NCBI GenBank assembly: GCA_033439255.1 | Contig: CM065879.1 | Location: 4,656,501-4,720,500 of the forward strand | Length of the DNA stretch: 64,000 nt | Reading direction: 5' to 3' | Origin: Hericium rajendrae | Lineage: Eukaryota > Basidiomycota > Agaricomycetes > Russulales > Hericiaceae | Part shown: positions 1 to 11,170 of the stretch, in pieces | How the letters are laid out: each line of letters opens with the position of its first letter | Position numbering within the stretch: the first letter of the stretch is position 1 | Notes under the pieces: model-generated | The model's database searches: none | The model's input: only the letters and a program-made list of their open reading frames with translations | Told to the model about the DNA's origin: nothing | Translations under genes and position numbers: made by a program

Positions 1-3000
1 CTGAAGGTCCAGCAGAAGATCGTCAGCATCTCGTCGGAGGCGACGCAGTCGGATGAACCGGGCACCACATCTGTGAGTTTAGACCATGCTCGAGATGGGC
101 CACACTGACGTTCGCATGTAGAACGATGACGTCCCGAAGACGAATGACGTCCCGAAGAATGATGGCGTCCCGAAGAATGATGGCGTCCCGAAGAAGGGCG
201 ACGTCCCGAAGAAGGATGACCTCCCGAAGTACTTCAAACTCGAACTCGCACCCAAATCAGAGGCCGAACAGTTCGTGGACCAGGTTTGTCCGCAAGACGT
301 GAGTGTTTTCTTTCCTGCCACAGCTCTGGGACTCACCTTCCATCGCCTACGCTCAGGACGCAGCGCCAGTCACGAGCTCGGTGGTGAACGCCGACAAGTC
401 TGAGCAGGAAGTTGAACACGATGTAAGCCTGTCCCATGTAACTGCCCAGGACGTCGTACTCACCGAGTTCCATAGCAGGAGATCGTTCGCAACCCAGTCA
501 TCGACGCCAATTTTGACATCGTTATCCCGACCCTATCTCTTGACAACGATGCCGTCGCAAAGGATATCGCCGCGGCGCTCAACCCCGTCCCAGCCGTGGG
601 CGAGAAGCCCGCCACCATCTCTGCCCCGACCGTCCCCGCGACCGACTGTACGACCGCCGAGAAGCCCGCGCCTGTGCCGAAGTCTGCGTCTCCACCCGCA
701 TCCTCCGCGCTCAAGTCCGCGTCTCTGCCCGCACCTTCAACATCCAAGTCTGGCTCATCGCCCGCACCGCCCGCCCCCAAGCCGAAGCCCGCGTCCGCGC
801 CCAAGCCTAAGCCTAAGCCTGCGTCCACACCCAAGCCTAAGCATAAGCCCGCGTCTCTGCTCACACTGCCCGCGCCCAAGTCCAGCTCACCGCCCGCGCC
901 CAAGAACCTGCCCAAACAGCCCGAACAGCTCCCCATCCCCACCGGCTCGAACGACGACGATGACAACAACGACGACACCCCCAACAATGCCCCCAACGAC
1001 GCGCGGGTCGCATGCAAGTCGGCGCCTCGTGTGCCCGAGGATGTCGCGCGCCCGCTGAGCCCGATTCTGGCGCCGCAAGCTGCCGCAAACGAGATCCCTC
1101 GCATCGCGCTCGCTGAGGATGCTGAGGATGTCATGCCGAGGTCGACCAGGGTTCCCGCTACTGTCGCTGACCGTGTCAGCGAAGCCACCGAGATTCCACG
1201 CAACGACGAGCACACAGCCGACAGCGCGCCCGAATCCACCGCAACCGACGCCGCCAAGGACGACAACGAACAATTCATCTACCTCGGCGTCGACGCAGAT
1301 CCAGCAATCAGAGACGCGGCCACCACCACCGCTGACGACCAAGAGCACCAGGACCGCAGGACCGACGCCAACGACGACGTCAGCACTAGCAGCAGCCCGT
1401 CTACCGCTGACACGTCCCTCGACACGCCCGCGCACACCGACACGCCGCCCACCTCGGAGGACGAGGACGAAGACGAGGCTCAGCGGACCACGGCGTTGCT
1501 CTGGGCCAACGCCATGGCATTGATCTGGGGCCCCGGCGGCGCGTGGGAGGACGTGGCGCGCAAGCGCGCCGAGGCAAAGCGCGCGCAGGGCGCTTCTGAC
1601 GAAGTAAGTGCTCGCGGCCGGGAGTAGATATGTGCTGACCTGAATCGCGCACGCAGGTTAAAGACGTTGTAGTCCCGGTAGAAGACTCGCCGGTACCAGC
1701 TGAAGGAAATGTGGAGGGTCCGTCGCCCGTCGCCCAGGACGCGCAGCCGGGAGCTGCAGATGTGCCTGCAGATGATGAGACGGCCATGGACGACGTAAGT
1801 ATTACTATCGCGCGGCAGAAAATGTACCTATCTGACTGGTATACTTGCAGACGTCGCCCGCGAAGAGCCTCGCTGCCGGTGGCATCTGGGCCTCCATCCA
1901 CGCCCCGCGTTACCAAGCCCCCACGCCCACCGCGCAGCACGCAGAGCCGACGCCCTCCACACAGCGTACCTCAACGGTCACGCCCGTGACGCCCGCGCCA
2001 GCTGTCCGAATCGTCGACGCGGCCGTGTTACACGACTGGAACCCGCAGTGCTCACAGCGGTCCATCTACGACGACAGCCCCATCCTGGACGCGTCCTCTG
2101 CGGCATACGGCAGCGGCGCGCCCTCGCCCGAACCAGTGGTCGCACCCCAGCCCGTCGCCACGCCCGAGCCTGTCGTCCCGCCCGAGCCCACCGCACCGGT
2201 CTCCGCACCTGCACCCGCCGCACCCTCCAACGACACCGCGCCCACGCCAGACAACGGCAAGGGCCATGCGCTCCCGTTCCCGCACGCGCTATGGACATCC
2301 TGTTCGGGTACCAGCCGAAGGCCGAGAAGCCGTCCATGTGGGCCAGCAGCCCTCTTCCGAACGCGCCCTCCGTTGTGTCCACACCCGAGCCCGAGGCTCT
2401 TGTCTCGCCGGAGGCTGATGTCGCGCCCGAACCCGCCGCCGCACCTGAATCTGACGCTGTACCCGAGCCCGCCACGCCGACCACGCCCCTCCTCCCGCGG
2501 AGCCCGTCCCATTTTTCCATGCCGTTATGCACAGCAGGCCTTCGTCTCCACCCGCCCCCGCCGACGACGACGCCTCACCCACCTCCAACACGAAGGACAA
2601 AGGCAAAGGCAAGGCCAAAGCCCGCGCGCCGTCCTCGTCCCAGCCCCCGCCGCTGACGGAAGAAGAGATCGACGAGATCGAAATCGCGGAGTTCAACGAG
2701 GCGGCGGCCGCGAGCAGGGTCTCCTTCCGGGAGTACGAGCAGCGTTACGCGCACGAGGCGGTGGCGGGCCCGTCGGGAGTCCGCACGGCCACGCCGCCGC
2801 CGGTGACGCTCGAAGTCGAGGAGGCGCCGCCGTCACAGTTCCGCACGCCCACGCCGCCGCCGGTGACGCTCGAGATCGAGGAGATGCCGCCGTCGCAGTT
2901 CACGCCCACGCCGCCGTTGGTAACGCTCGAGGTCGAGGAGGCGCCGCTGTCGCGGTTCCGCACGCCCACGCCGCCGCCGGTGACGTCCAAGGTCGAAGAG

Positions 3001-4089
3001 GTGCGCCGCGGGCGCAGCCCCACGCGCCGGCCCGTCGCCTCCCCGACGCGGACGCAACACCCAGAGCCATTATACGCAATCCCGCGCCCCATCGCCGACA
3101 TCCTGGCAGAATGGGACCGACAGCTCGACACGCACACCGCAGCCCCAGCAGCCCCAGGGCCGCCCGTGCTCCCCCGCGGCCTGCCCACGGGCAGGCCGCA
3201 GGACCGCACGCAGTCGCTGGGCCCCGTGCGCCGGCGCTATCCCGGGTGGCCCGGGCTGCCGCTGGGCGTGCGCGAGTGGTTCGTCGAGCGTAGGGTCGGG
3301 GCGGCGGGGCGGCCGTGGAACCGCGCGCGGCTGATGTGGGAGTATATCCGCCCACGCTTGATGCAGGAGACCCGCCCGCGACCGACGCAGGAGGAGGTCC
3401 GCCCATGCCCCCCGCAGGAGCAGATTGACGAGGTCGTGCGGGGCCGCCGCGCGCAGTCGCTGGAGGGCTATCGCGGGCGACGCGCGCTGCCGGACATCGC
3501 GCCGCAGGAGCGCACGCAGTCGCTGGGCCCCGTGCGGGAGCGCTACTTCGGCGCGCCCGCGCTGCGGGACACCGTGCTCGAGTGGTTCAAGCGCGACGCG
3601 GCCGCGCGGTTGGTGCGTAGGGTCGAGGCGGCGGCGGAGCCACGGAACTGCCCACGCCCGACGCAGGAAGAGATCGACAAGGTCGAGCGGGACGCGGCGC
3701 ATAGGGCCGAAGACGACGCGGCGGTGCCGGATGCACTAGATGGCTATTGGAAATTGAAGAGCCGCCTCGCGCCGCCGACAGAGGGGCAGCAGACCGAGAC
3801 CGACCGCGTCGTGACGGAGATCCAGGACGACTGGCTCGGAGAGGAGCGCCGGAGGAAGGCGGTCGCGCGGCTGGCGGCGCTCGCGCCGTGGATCGTCGAG
3901 GCCGCGCGGAAGAGGCCGGCATTCGCGCTGTTTGACGAGGAGGCGGAGGCGAGGCCGTGGAGGGTGGTGAAGGCGGTGAGGGCGATTGAGAGGGCGAAGA
4001 AGGAGGACGCGATCATGCAGGCTATCATTGACGCTGCGAAACGCAAAGGACGCAAGGGCGGCAAGGGCGGTCGCAAGGGCGGCCCCTGA
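1..4089 (+). CDS. Gene A, left copy: Pro/Lys-rich repeat protein (5' end outside window)
   Basis: Unknown function. Exons read 1-72, 122-298, 357-422, about 476-1603, 1657-1794 and 1851-4089, with short GT-AG introns matching those of the right copy. In order the protein has six copies of an N/K-D-D/G-V-P-K hexapeptide, an acidic and Ser/Thr/Pro-rich middle with KPKPAS-type repeats, Pro/Val/Glu-rich repeats, and a charged C-terminal half built from modules around QSLGPVRERY...VLEWF, ending in a Lys/Gly-rich tail. The N-terminal membrane segments seen in the right copy would lie upstream of base 1. Compared with the right copy, exon 6 has two single-base deletions, near 2280 and near 2500, so the frame changes twice. 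The 520-codon C-terminal frame (2527-4089) stays open. It could be a pseudogene, or the shifts could be sequence errors. No known domain is recognised. Confidence 0.6.
122..229 (+). repeat. 18-bp coding minisatellite (NDDVPK-like hexapeptide x6)
   Basis: Six tandem 18-bp units code for NDDVPK, TNDVPK, NDGVPK, NDGVPK, KGDVPK and KDDLPK at the start of exon 2 of gene A. The right copy has five units near 28905-28995, so copy number has changed since the duplication. Confidence 0.85.
680..1240 (+). repeat. Low-complexity KP-rich coding insert present only in left copy of gene A
   Basis: The left copy has about 0.5 kb of degenerate repeats coding for KPKPAS, SSPAP and similar tracts, then an acidic Asp/Asn stretch. 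The right copy joins directly from the CVST/ASPP region to the later acidic segment. This is either expansion on the left or deletion on the right. Confidence 0.7.
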
Positions 4090-4734
4090 TGCTCCAACGC
4101 ACCGTAGGATCCACAACAACTGACTCAACTGCCACGCACCTGTGTACATATTCACTCACCTGGCCAGCAGCGTCGCGTCGAGGGGAGAGCCAGCGCTGGC
4201 GGCGCGCGGAAGCGGGTGGCCACCGCTTCTGCGCTCCGCCAGCGCTTGGACCGGTCCACGGACGCGGTCCCGCTCTCCCGCCCTCCCGAGGCGCCACCGA
4301 CGCGCACCACCAGCACCCCCCTCCTGACCGCCCTCCCAATCACTCTCTCCATCCTCTCTGCCCCCGATCGGCGTGCCCCGAAATAAACCCCTTACCCGTA
4401 CTATACGATGTAGATAGCTCTCTGTTCTGTTTTGCTTTTCTCTTTTCTTTCTCGTCTCGTCTCGTATCTCAGCTCGGACTGTAGTCTAGCGCATTAGCTC
4501 CCGTATTAGGTCGCAGCATTGTCGCTCTGTACTCCCATATGTACCCATACCCCTCTGGTGTCGAATATATCCGCCGGATTGAAATTTTGACTTCACTATG
4601 ATTTGTACGCGCAAAGCGAGCAGAATGGGCGTCCGACTTTGGCAGCAGGATATCCAATGCGAAAGCAGGTATATAGGTATACAACATCACACCACTAAAG
4701 CCTACATAACATCCATGATAACGTACAATAGGAC
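4090..4734. other. Intergenic region between convergent genes A and B (left arm)
   Basis: This is non-coding DNA between the two convergent stop codons. It is partly conserved in the right arm (25257-25850), including a pyrimidine-rich tract with repeated TCTCGTC near 4440-4470. No gene is seen. Confidence 0.6.
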
Positions 4735-5597
4735 TCACGATACCCTCATGCGCACGACCCCGATCTCGAGCACCGGCAGCCCGTCTTCCTCGCCCTTCTT
4801 TTTTCCGACAGCCTGCGGGCACGGCATCGCGACGAGCAGCGCGACGCACGCGTCCACGCCGCGCGCGAGCATGTCTTTCGTGTCCACATCCGCATCCGGG
4901 GCGGCGTCTTTCGTAGCTAACGGCGATGGTGGGGACGGCGGTATACGCGGCCCACGCACAAACGAGAGCGGGACGAAGCGAAACGCGTGCGGTACGAGCG
5001 GCGTGGGCGCAGGCTTCGACTTATCCTTCAGCGTCGGCTTCACCTCCCTCTCCACGCTCCCCGCGACCGGCTACCCCAATCAGCCGTGCCAAAACCCACC
5101 AAATACAAAACCCACAACACTCACCTCCATATCCGCCCACCTCCCCTCCACCTCCGCCCGCAACCACACCTCATGCATCCTTGGCTTCTCCCCAATCCCG
5201 CCTCCGATCCCGCGTGTGGGGTCAGGCGCCCACGTCCCGTCCGGAACGGCCATGCGCGCGCGCCGCCGCCGGATGACGACGCCGCGGAAGATGATGAGGG
5301 CCGAGATGCCCAGCAGGAGCAGCAGCGTCGCTGCGCACGCGCATCAGCGCGCACTTTCGCCGCGGGCAGACGAGACGTACCTAGGAAGGTGTACACTGTG
5401 CGGGGGTGAGTGGAAGAGGGAAGGAGGGGAGGGAGGGACGCACGGTAGAGGGAGGACGAGCCTGCGGTGGGGCCCGTCGCAGCGGAGGTCGTGGCTGTGG
5501 CGTCGGCGGTGGTGGTGGTGCTGCTCGTGGGGTCGGGCGCGGCGCTGCTGAGCGGGGGCGGGGTGAAGGCTGTCGTGGGGGCGGACGTAGAGCTCAT
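4735..5597 (-). CDS. Gene B, left copy: single-pass membrane protein of unknown function
   Basis: Begins MSSTSAPTTAF at 5597 and has the same exon plan as the right copy: a Ser/Thr/Pro/Ala-rich N-terminus, a 15-nt exon coding for YTFL, then a transmembrane helix (ATLLLLLGISALIIF) followed at once by a basic stop-transfer stretch (RRRRAR). The short cytoplasmic-type domain has conserved GTWAPD, EKPRMHEVW and FVPLSFV motifs, and the protein ends ...IGVVRMRVS. The topology suggests a type I/III membrane protein with a glycosylated-type N-terminal tail. The exons appear intact. It converges with gene A. The family is familiar from agaricomycete genomes but has no assigned function. Confidence 0.75.
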
Positions 5598-5929
5598 GGC
5601 GGGGTGCGTGCGGGGCTGCCAGAGTCAGAGGTGACGCTGCTGGCGCGATGGTGATGGGTCGGGGCTGCGTCGTACCGTGGTATCGCTCGCTCAGCAGGAG
5701 ATGGTGTTAGACGCGCTGCTGATGCGAGCAGCTGTAGCCTGTGCACCTGTATCTCCAAGCGGTCTCTGGGCACTGATGCGCGTGCGATCGCTGGGGCAAG
5801 TGCGCGATGTGCTTGGGATTGGGCCGCCCCGCGGGGTGCGACGTGCTGTATAAGAAGGCGCGGACTGGGAGAAAGCAGCTGGATGGGGACGCCGGGTGTA
5901 TTGCCGGCATCCTGGGCCGCGATGCGCAT

Positions 5930-7178
5930 CAGTTAGGAACGGCGTGGTGCGTTGTCGTCTTGCTACCTTTCTTCCGTCTCTCGTCGTGTCGTCTTATGAC
6001 GAGCTCTCTCTTACTTCCACCAAACATAAATGCAGCCCCGCACACGAGCCTGTCATTGCACTACCATCCGCAAAAGGAATTATCGATCGAGCGATGCAGA
6101 CTCGTACTATGGGGACAAACAGCGAAGCACAACGCATACGACCGTCGCGCGCTGGCGGATTCGGGCATCGATGGAGGTCACTGTATGTTCTTCCATTCCG
6201 AAATGGACACAAAAAGACTCGGACTTTTCTTCGTTCGTAAAATAGCCAGGACTTGCCAGACCCGTCGCTGCAGACGGAATGGCCCATGCACATTCGACGG
6301 CAGACGAAACTCATCCGCGTGATCAGCCCGCCGTCCTAGTCTTACCCAGTTTTATTCGACGTCTCTCCAAAGCCAACGCAAAACGAAGGAAGGCCGGTGC
6401 ATTGAAGGGTTCAGCGGAGACAAAAGCACGCTCGCGGAGATGCTGGCTGCGCCGCGGATCTGCCTCCGCTTTCCCCACCTACTTCCTGCGTACCGTCCTT
6501 GGGTCCTCCACAGTCCTCCATGCCGACCAGAAACGCCATCTTGGCCGAGAGCCGATGCCGCGTTCTTCTCGGCGCAAATGCATCCTTGCCTTGACCTCCG
6601 AGTCCACGGATCTGGTACGTCCTAGGCAGCGCATCTACCTCTCTAGGCTGGTCCTGATCTGCGCTCCGTGCAAAGCCAGGAACAGCCAGCCGGAACAAAG
6701 AATGACGTCGCCCTGTCAAGCCGGCCTGCCATCAATCAAGGTTATGTAATGAGATCTGACAGCATCTGTCAGCCTTTGCCAGTCTTCTGCCCGCCGTGCC
6801 TGTCTCCCGCCGCTTTCCATAATAGGTACGATCCCGCCCCCCCCGCCCAATTTCCTTTCCGGTGCGGGGCTTCTTAGGCCTCAGATCCTCGCTCCTGTCA
6901 GACAGGTAACACACCCCAAAAATTGACACATTGCTAATTTCTCGTCTTGATAGCTTCTTGCGAATCGCTCCGGCGATTTCGGGATCCTCCCCGCTCGCCT
7001 TCGACGAGCGCAGGTCGTCGTCCTCGCGGTCGCTTCGTCCTCGAGGCAAGGCCCCCAAAAAGGTTTATTTGCTAATAAATCGCCTCTCGTTCGTGGTATT
7101 TAAGGTGTCCGTCGTCGACCGACGAAGGCATCATTTCCCCCCTTCACACCACACGCTCCTCCCCCTTCTTACAGCCTC
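5930..7178. other. Intergenic region, promoter side of the 7.2-kb gene
   Basis: No convincing gene. It holds a short dispersed repeat at 6414-6470 and a TATA-like GGTATTTAAGG near 7097, some 80 bp before the start codon at 7179. Confidence 0.5.
6414..6470 (+). repeat. Short dispersed repeat, copy 1
   Basis: A segment running from GCGGAGACAAAAGCAC through CGCGGAGATGC to GATCTGCCTCCG recurs at 21992-22036 in the same orientation. The two ends (GGAG-CA... and ...TGCCTCC) are weakly complementary, so it could be a tiny remnant of a repeat family. Confidence 0.45.
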
Positions 7179-8889
7179 ATGGTTTCGTACTCACTCCCTG
7201 TTACCCCTGCCTCTCGCCGTGCGCCCTCGCACTGTGACCCCTTGTCGCCGAAGAAAGTCTGGCCGCAACCTTTACCCAAGCTCAAGTTCCACCTCCGCAA
7301 CCTACCTCACCTGGTGACTTTTGAGCCCGGTGCCAACACCGGCGAGGTACCAGCTGCATGCTTTCGCATGCTACCTTAGTGAGTTTTTCTTGTCGGTCCT
7401 TTCATGACAACCCTCTCAAACGAAGCGTGCAGCCCTGCGTGGGATACGGGCGAGCTTGTCGCCCCTAACCTTGATGTTTTTCTCTACAAGAACACTCACA
7501 ATTTCGTCCTCCCCGACTGCTTCTGCGTCCTCTTCACCGGCGTCCGCAAGACTGTCGACATGTACCTCCCGCGCAGTGGTGATTATGATGGGCAGGCCAT
7601 CATCAGTTGTGCAAAGGGGGAGCACGAGTGTCCGTACTGGGGTAAGTCCCTTTGCCTTAGCCTTTGTTACGCATCACTAACTCTCGTTTCTTGCCAGTGA
7701 ATCTGGCCGAACTTATCGCCAACAATCCTGACCTGCCGAGGCAGAAATATGCTCGCGTCGTCGGTGCGTTTTTTTTTGGGCTCTTTGTATAGCTGCGAGT
7801 TCTTACGCGCCACCTGCGGCCATGATGGCACAGGCTACCACACACTGGAGCACCCTCTGACTCAGATCAACCAGACGCGCAGTAAGTGACCAGAATATTC
7901 TGGCGTGCGATACTGGCTAATCCAACTCGCCCACAGTATTCAGCTCTCTTAAAGAAGAGGACAGCTTCGGCATTTTGCTGACATTTGGTTCACAAGGCAC
8001 GGCGAAATGTAAGAGCACTGCGTCGTAGCTATCTATTGCTAACTGACGCTTATCCCAATAGCTTGCAGCCCTGTGAAGGGCACTGCACTCCCGGCGCCTG
8101 ACTTTGGCATTGCCCAATGTAAGTACAGCGTTCTTTATCTACTTCTTGCTCACTGACACCTACTCCAACAGCTCCCAATGTAGCAAAGAGCGGCGCTCTC
8201 GAGGCGCCCCACTTCGGCATCACAAAGCTTTCCGTGTCGCCCCAAAAGGTTGATGCACACCCTCTCTTTCGCAACGGTAAGTTCCTCATTATTTTCCTGT
8301 CCCCTTTGCTGATCGATTTCCAGATGAATACATGCCTATGTTTGACTTGACGGCCAGGTTCTACAGCCCGCCTCCTTGCGAGGAGATTGGATGGGCTGTC
8401 GAGGATGCGCCCGTGCTTTCGCAGGCGGACACACTTACGCTGATCTGGAACCTCTTCACCGCTGGGTCCAGCGGCGTCATGTACCGCGAGTTGTGCATGC
8501 TCCTTGGCAAGTGCTACAACTGCTCGCGCATCATGACACGCGACCGGCTCCAGGAGCATCAATGCCCTCGCGAGGCTCCTGACCCCTTTTCTCCCGTCGT
8601 CGCCGGCCCTTCGAAGGTCGAACCGCCCAAAACCCCCGGAACGCCTGTCCCCATTCTGCGCGATGGCGAGAAGGCCAAGAAGAAGAGGATCTTCCTCAAA
8701 GCGGCCAAGCCCCTCGTCGCAGGCTCTAGTAAGCGTGCGCAGCAAGTGGTCGCAGGCGGGCCTGCTGCGAAGAAGGTGAAGAAGGTGGAGGGAAAGGGCA
8801 AGGGCAAGGCGAAGGAGGTGCCCGTGCCATTCACGCCGCCTAAGCCTGGCGAAGTCATTGAGATTATGGATACTGAGGACGAGGAGTAA
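7179..8889 (+). CDS. Nuclear-type protein with a CxxC...H..C zinc-finger-like motif
   Basis: No named family is recognised. Starting at ATG 7179, exons join in frame through introns at 7379-7432, 7642-7697, 7764-7833 and four further 48-60 bp introns, reaching a stop at 8889. The protein starts MVSYSLPVTPAS, then has a globular stretch (LDVFLYKNTHNFVLPDC, VDMYLPRSGDYDG, HECPYWVNLAELI). Near the C-terminus CYNCSRIMTRDRLQEHQC resembles a C2H2-like finger. The tail is Lys-rich (AKKKR, KKVKKVEGKGKGKAK) and ends acidic (DTEDEE), as in many nuclear proteins. All splice junctions examined keep the frame, so the gene looks intact. A DNA- or RNA-binding role is only an inference. Confidence 0.72.
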
Positions 8890-10463
8890 ATGCTTGCTGC
8901 TCACCATGCTGGAGCACAAAATCTTAGTATATTTCTTGCCTGGTAGTCGAATACACCATCCTGTACGCCGCGCTTTGCTTGTCCCGTCTTATATACTGTG
9001 AATATACATTTTTTCTTGCTTTGAAACGCTGTGTCTCGCCTCGTGTTTGCCCTTAAGCAAGCCGCGCTGCATCAGAATCTGGACGTTGAACTTCCACACC
9101 AGCGTGACGATCCACCGCTGCACATGGCACATAATACGACGGCGTCTGGGTGCAAATAATTCCTATCTTTTCATGTTGTGTGAACGTATATCCTCATCGC
9201 ACATCATGAATGTGGTTTTCTCGATCGTCGAGCAAGGATATATGCTTCACAGTTCATGCAGATCTGCTTATAATTTCTCAAGAGTGGGTTATGCTATGCA
9301 GCAATATTCTGTAGGAACCTGCACTCTTCATCGCCCTCCGAAGGCGCCAAAGTCCGCTCATAGTCATTCTCTGTCTCCGAGAACTATAGTTTCCCATCTT
9401 TGGGTCGACAGGCGCGAAGATCTGCCTATGTAGCATACAAATTCAATGACATTATGGTAGCGACTATGCGAGTATGTTACATCTCTCAGCTCGCCCCCTC
9501 GTCACCAGGCAGCTCCGCCGGTCGGCCCATCGCGTGGCCATCGTTCCCCAGCAGCCCATGCAGAAAGATTGCACCACGGACACTCCACATATACTCGGCC
9601 AAGGAGGACGACCCGCAGGCAGACACCCACAGCACCACACTGCCCTTCGGAGCATGCCTGCGACCGTAGTCGTCGGGCCGTTTCCTTGCCGCTGCTCTGC
9701 GCCAACGCCAGACAGGTTCATGGACGTCCGCGGGGTTCTGCATTGATTACCAGCTGTGAGATTGATGCGCGTGTGCACTTGAGGACCGACGCAGCTACGA
9801 ACATCATGCTCTCAGCATACGACATCAAGATCGCATTGAGCGGTGCATCAGCTTACTCGTTCAGGGTGGTAGGACGTCGTTGCAGTGCTCACGCGAACTC
9901 GAGTCAGTCCTTGCGCATCTTGGTGAACAGCGGGGGCACGGTGTTCCAGTCGACGGATCCTGTGGTGCTGAAAGGTGTTCGACACTAACAGGGCTGTGAG
10001 CGTCGGTGATGAGGTGCAGGGATGTCAGGTCGAAGAGGAGAAGACCATGCACCAGCTGCTAACAGGATCGGCACGAACTCGAAAAGTCTGCTGGCAAGGT
10101 GAGACAAAGAGACGTTGCCTTCCATCTATGTCGAGTTAGACAGAGCCTATGAGTAAATAGAGAGACTACGTACCAAGTACGAAGTGGCCGCTTCGGATTT
10201 GACAGGCGCAGTGCAAGCGCCGCCTTCAACATTTGCCCACCTACTCACTCCCCAAGGGTAGTCAGAGCACAATTCACAAACCTTTTTGCTCTACATTCTC
10301 TGACCTTTCATCCCCGTTCACTCGGTGCTCAATGTGCCTCCAGACTTATATTTCTTCGGTTCAGGTTGGGGCCTTCATTCGCGTACGTCCTCTCACCGCA
10401 TCGCTGCGCGGTCTTCGCCGTTGATGGACTCTTCTGCTTTATCAGACCGATGGTTATCTGACC
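8890..10463. other. Intergenic, no gene recognised
   Basis: Short open frames occur on both strands but none shows a domain, a credible splice pattern or sustained coding bias. Nothing else was identified. Confidence 0.45.
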
Positions 10464-11170
10464 ATGGTCAGAAATGCTGCGGTTGCTCCTCACGGTGCAC
10501 TTCTATGGCCCAGGCAGACTTCGGGCACGCTGCTACACCCAAGGCAGCAAGATATCAGGACCACAGCTGCTGCTTTCGTGGTGGTTGCGATGAACTCCTT
10601 TGTGCATGGAGGCAAGTGCCCCACCAAAGGATTGTGCGTACGCATCGCCTCTGAGATGCGCGATAAAACTGTGGGCGCGATCGAGGTCGTAGTGGACTCA
10701 TGCGTGCCAACGCGCGCACCCTCCAAGAACGCCTTTTTGCCCCTGTTGCGCGCCGCTGTGGAGACCCTCTACATTCGGGAGATTCAAAATGTCGTCAATA
10801 CCATCGGCCGGCATGCCTTTAAAGATGTGAGCTTGCCTTCTAAATCTCTTTTTCCTCGCTACCACGACTCGTGCAGTCTGAAGGGCTAGCGGATTTGTGC
10901 AAAGGAGCAGCTTCCGCGGCTTGCAACGCTGAAGCATGGCCGCTGAATACTGCCCGAGAGAGGGCTGTTGGAATGACTCTGATATGGGGCACTAGAATGG
11001 GGCGAAGAGTGCTTGTTGCTCGTGCATCGCGCCATGCCACGACCAAGCTTTTAGCAGACATTGCCAGTCATGGAGCCGTAGATATTGCAGTCCTCTGGTG
11101 GGATATGGAGGTTCTACACTCACCTGATCAGTTTGTACAGCATTGGGCAAGTCAAATCGGGGCTCAGTAG
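10464..11170 (+). CDS. Small hypothetical protein, two exons
   Basis: ATG at 10464 (ACCATGG-like context) opens a frame that splices through a GTGAGC...CAG intron (about 10829-10876) and stops at 11170, giving roughly 220 residues. The N-terminal part contains VVVAMNSFVHGG and AIEVVVDSCVPTR, and the C-terminal part TLIWGTRMGRRVLVARAS and VDIAVLWWDMEV. No domain, signal peptide or membrane segment is obvious. Coding status rests on the open frame being kept across a well-formed intron. The C-terminus could include another small exon. Confidence 0.45.

Larger units (their letters stand above)
1..5925 (+). repeat. Left arm of large inverted duplication
   Basis: This arm matches the reverse complement of 24155-29167 over genes A and B, their introns and the flanking non-coding DNA. 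The last clear match is near 5925 (paired with about 24155), where both copies share a stretch around TTCTCCCAGTCCGCGCC. The left arm is cut by the window start. Identity by eye is high but not perfect, with many substitutions and indels and one ~0.5-kb length difference inside gene A. This points to an old duplication rather than an assembly fold-back. Confidence 0.88.

Noticed and set aside
460-3406. Long antisense and alternate-frame open frames over gene A
   Set aside because: GC-rich repeats open all frames; only the frame with conserved splice sites and matching the second copy was kept.
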